A stretch of 6,228 nt of DNA, taken from the NCBI GenBank assembly GCA_964492545.1, contig CAZBKO010000115.1, positions 1 through 6,228 on the forward strand. The letters run 5' to 3'. Origin of the DNA: RGIG1934 sp964492545 (lineage in GTDB: Bacteria; Bacillota; Clostridia; Lachnospirales; Lachnospiraceae). Positions within the stretch are counted from its first letter, which is position 1. The number at the start of each line of letters is the position of its first letter. Both the position numbers and the translations under genes were made by a program. Shown here in pieces: positions 5,444 to 6,228 of the stretch. Below the pieces are notes generated by a model. The model did no database searches. It saw only the letters and a program-made list of their open reading frames with translations, and was not told the origin of the DNA.

Positions 5444-5452
5444 TGTTTTTTA

Positions 5453-5481
5453 TTGACTTTCCTTCTATATAAAACTATAAT
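5453..5481 (+). promoter_or_regulatory. Sigma-A-type promoter of the YczE/DUF6198 gene
   Basis: TTGACT (5453-5458), a 17-base spacer and a perfect TATAAT (5476-5481) predict a transcript start near 5488. The gene follows with GGAG at 5513-5516, five bases before the ATG at 5522. It is the best promoter in the window. Confidence 0.85.
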
Positions 5482-5484
5482 TTC

Positions 5485-5499
5485 AAATGTTGTACATTT
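5485..5499 (+). promoter_or_regulatory. Possible operator dyad at the transcript start
   Basis: AAATGT, TGT and ACATTT form a perfect 6-bp inverted repeat three bases after the -10, covering the predicted start point. A repressor bound here would block transcription. No regulator gene is seen in the window. AT-rich dyads of this size can arise by chance. Confidence 0.4.
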
Positions 5500-5521
5500 T
5501 TACTAAAGAATTGGAGAAATT

Positions 5522-6145
5522 ATGGAAAAACTAAAACGCTACATATTATTTTTAATTGGACTACTTATAAATTCATTGGGTGTGAGCCTGATTACCAAGG
5601 CGTGTCTTGGCACTTCACCTATCTCATCAATCCCATATGTACTAAGTCTTAACTTCAATCTCACCCTTGGAAATTTCACAATTATATTTAGCTTGCTGCT
5701 TATTCTTCTACAGCTATTTATACTAAAAAAAGATTTTCATGCTGAGCATCTGTTGCAAATACCCATCTCTGTATTATTTGGATATTTTATTGATTTGACA
5801 ATGCTGCTCCTATCAAATATGAATCCATCAAACTATATCATGTCTTTTGTTTACCTGTTAGCAGGCTGTATTGTTTTGGGATTCGGTGTGTATATTGAGG
5901 TTGTTGCTGATGTTGCCATGCTTCCTGGCGAATCCTTTGTTAGAGCCGTCTCATCCAAATGGAATTTTGAGTTTGGTACCACAAAAGTTATTTTCGACAC
6001 ATCTATGGCAGTTATTGCCGGCGCAATCTCATTTATTCTTGCCGGAGAATTATCAGGCGTGCGTGAAGGCACTATAATAGCTGCAATTCTAGTGGGATTT
6101 ATTGCAAGACTTTTCAGGAAAGTACTATGCAGCCTGCACAGTTAA
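5522..6145 (+). CDS. YczE/YyaS-type (DUF6198) integral membrane protein
   Basis: A 207-aa polytopic membrane protein of the YczE/YyaS/YitT-like group, whose transported or sensed molecule is not established. The N-terminus gives the call: a short basic start, a first helix (about 7-25) with LINSLGVSLITKA, then the conserved GTSPISSIPYVLS loop (30-42). Further helices lie at about 50-68, 78-98, 105-127, 155-175 and 183-198. A conserved-looking GVREGT stands at 179-184, before the last helix. Length is typical of the family. It has its own promoter and a possible operator, is divergent from the aldo/keto reductase, and is the only clear plus-strand gene. No clear terminator follows. The family call is fairly sure; the function is unknown. 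Confidence 0.85.
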   Translation: MEKLKRYILFLIGLLINSLGVSLITKACLGTSPISSIPYVLSLNFNLTLGNFTIIFSLLLILLQLFILKKDFHAEHLLQIPISVLFGYFIDLTMLLLSNMNPSNYIMSFVYLLAGCIVLGFGVYIEVVADVAMLPGESFVRAVSSKWNFEFGTTKVIFDTSMAVIAGAISFILAGELSGVREGTIIAAILVGFIARLFRKVLCSLHS

Positions 6146-6228
6146 TATATTATTTTTTTATCCGATATATATAACTCAAACTTCGCAGCATAAAAAAGCC
6201 TTGCAACCATTGCAATATCAATACTAGA
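6142..6228 (-). CDS. Possible 3' end of a minus-strand gene cut by the window edge
   Basis: A frame open from the window edge runs 28 codons and stops at TAA (6144-6142), overlapping the stop codon of the plus-strand gene by three bases. The residues (for example VARLFYAAKFELYISDKK) look like real protein. The stretch is too short to identify, and a chance frame of this length is common. A second minus frame is also open over most of the stretch. Confidence 0.3.
   Translation of the reverse strand, partial: SSIDIAMVARLFYAAKFELYISDKKIIY

Noticed and set aside
1..6228. Similar ACTAGA sequences at both window ends, as possible element termini
   Set aside because: Six bases in direct orientation at arbitrary window edges are expected by chance. 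No transposase or longer terminal repeat is present.

Overview
The window looks like chromosomal DNA of a low-GC Gram-positive anaerobe, most likely a Lachnospiraceae-type Clostridia. The reasons are AT-rich coding sequence, strong GGAG-type ribosome binding sites, an M23 peptidase of a kind I associate with that family, an aldo/keto reductase with a C-terminal two-[4Fe-4S] domain, and a YczE/DUF6198 membrane protein. The species assignment is inference; no rRNA or species marker is present.

Layout. Five genes lie on the minus strand, read right to left: aldo/keto reductase-ferredoxin fusion (5384-4200), an unrecognised 63-aa protein (3925-3734) followed by a clear intrinsic terminator (3675-3639), a MATE-family transporter broken by one frameshift (3380-1993), a nitroreductase-family flavoprotein (1643-1101), and a membrane-anchored M23 peptidase (1051-35). 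A divergent promoter region (5385-5521) separates them from a plus-strand YczE/DUF6198 membrane protein (5522-6145). That promoter has a near-consensus -35/-10 pair and a perfect dyad next to the -10. The last 87 bases may hold the 3' end of another minus-strand gene that converges on it.

The unusual content is in the long intergenic gaps. The first repeat family is present as three tandem copies at 1644-1958 (119-bp period) and two at 3926-4182 (142-bp period). Each array stops exactly at the start codon of the downstream gene and supplies its Shine-Dalgarno sequence. Read as minus-strand RNA, each copy has a hairpin whose loop (GGAGCAU) is complementary to a GAUGCUCC just before the Shine-Dalgarno. 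The CUCC of that same stretch can instead pair with the Shine-Dalgarno GGAG. This has the form of a two-state translational switch carried on a dispersed repeat. The M23 gene has the same CUCC-N5-GGAG arrangement without the rest of the repeat.

A second, unrelated structured region lies at 3407-3636, between the terminator and the MATE gene. It has two 80-bp direct repeats 135 bp apart and at least four strong hairpins, one capped by a C(UUCG)G tetraloop on the minus strand. It could be a structured leader of the MATE gene or the remains of a small non-autonomous mobile element.

No metabolic pathway links the genes clearly. Two redox enzymes, an exporter and a wall hydrolase in a row do not define a system. 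The strongest candidates for something undescribed are the two structured repeat families.
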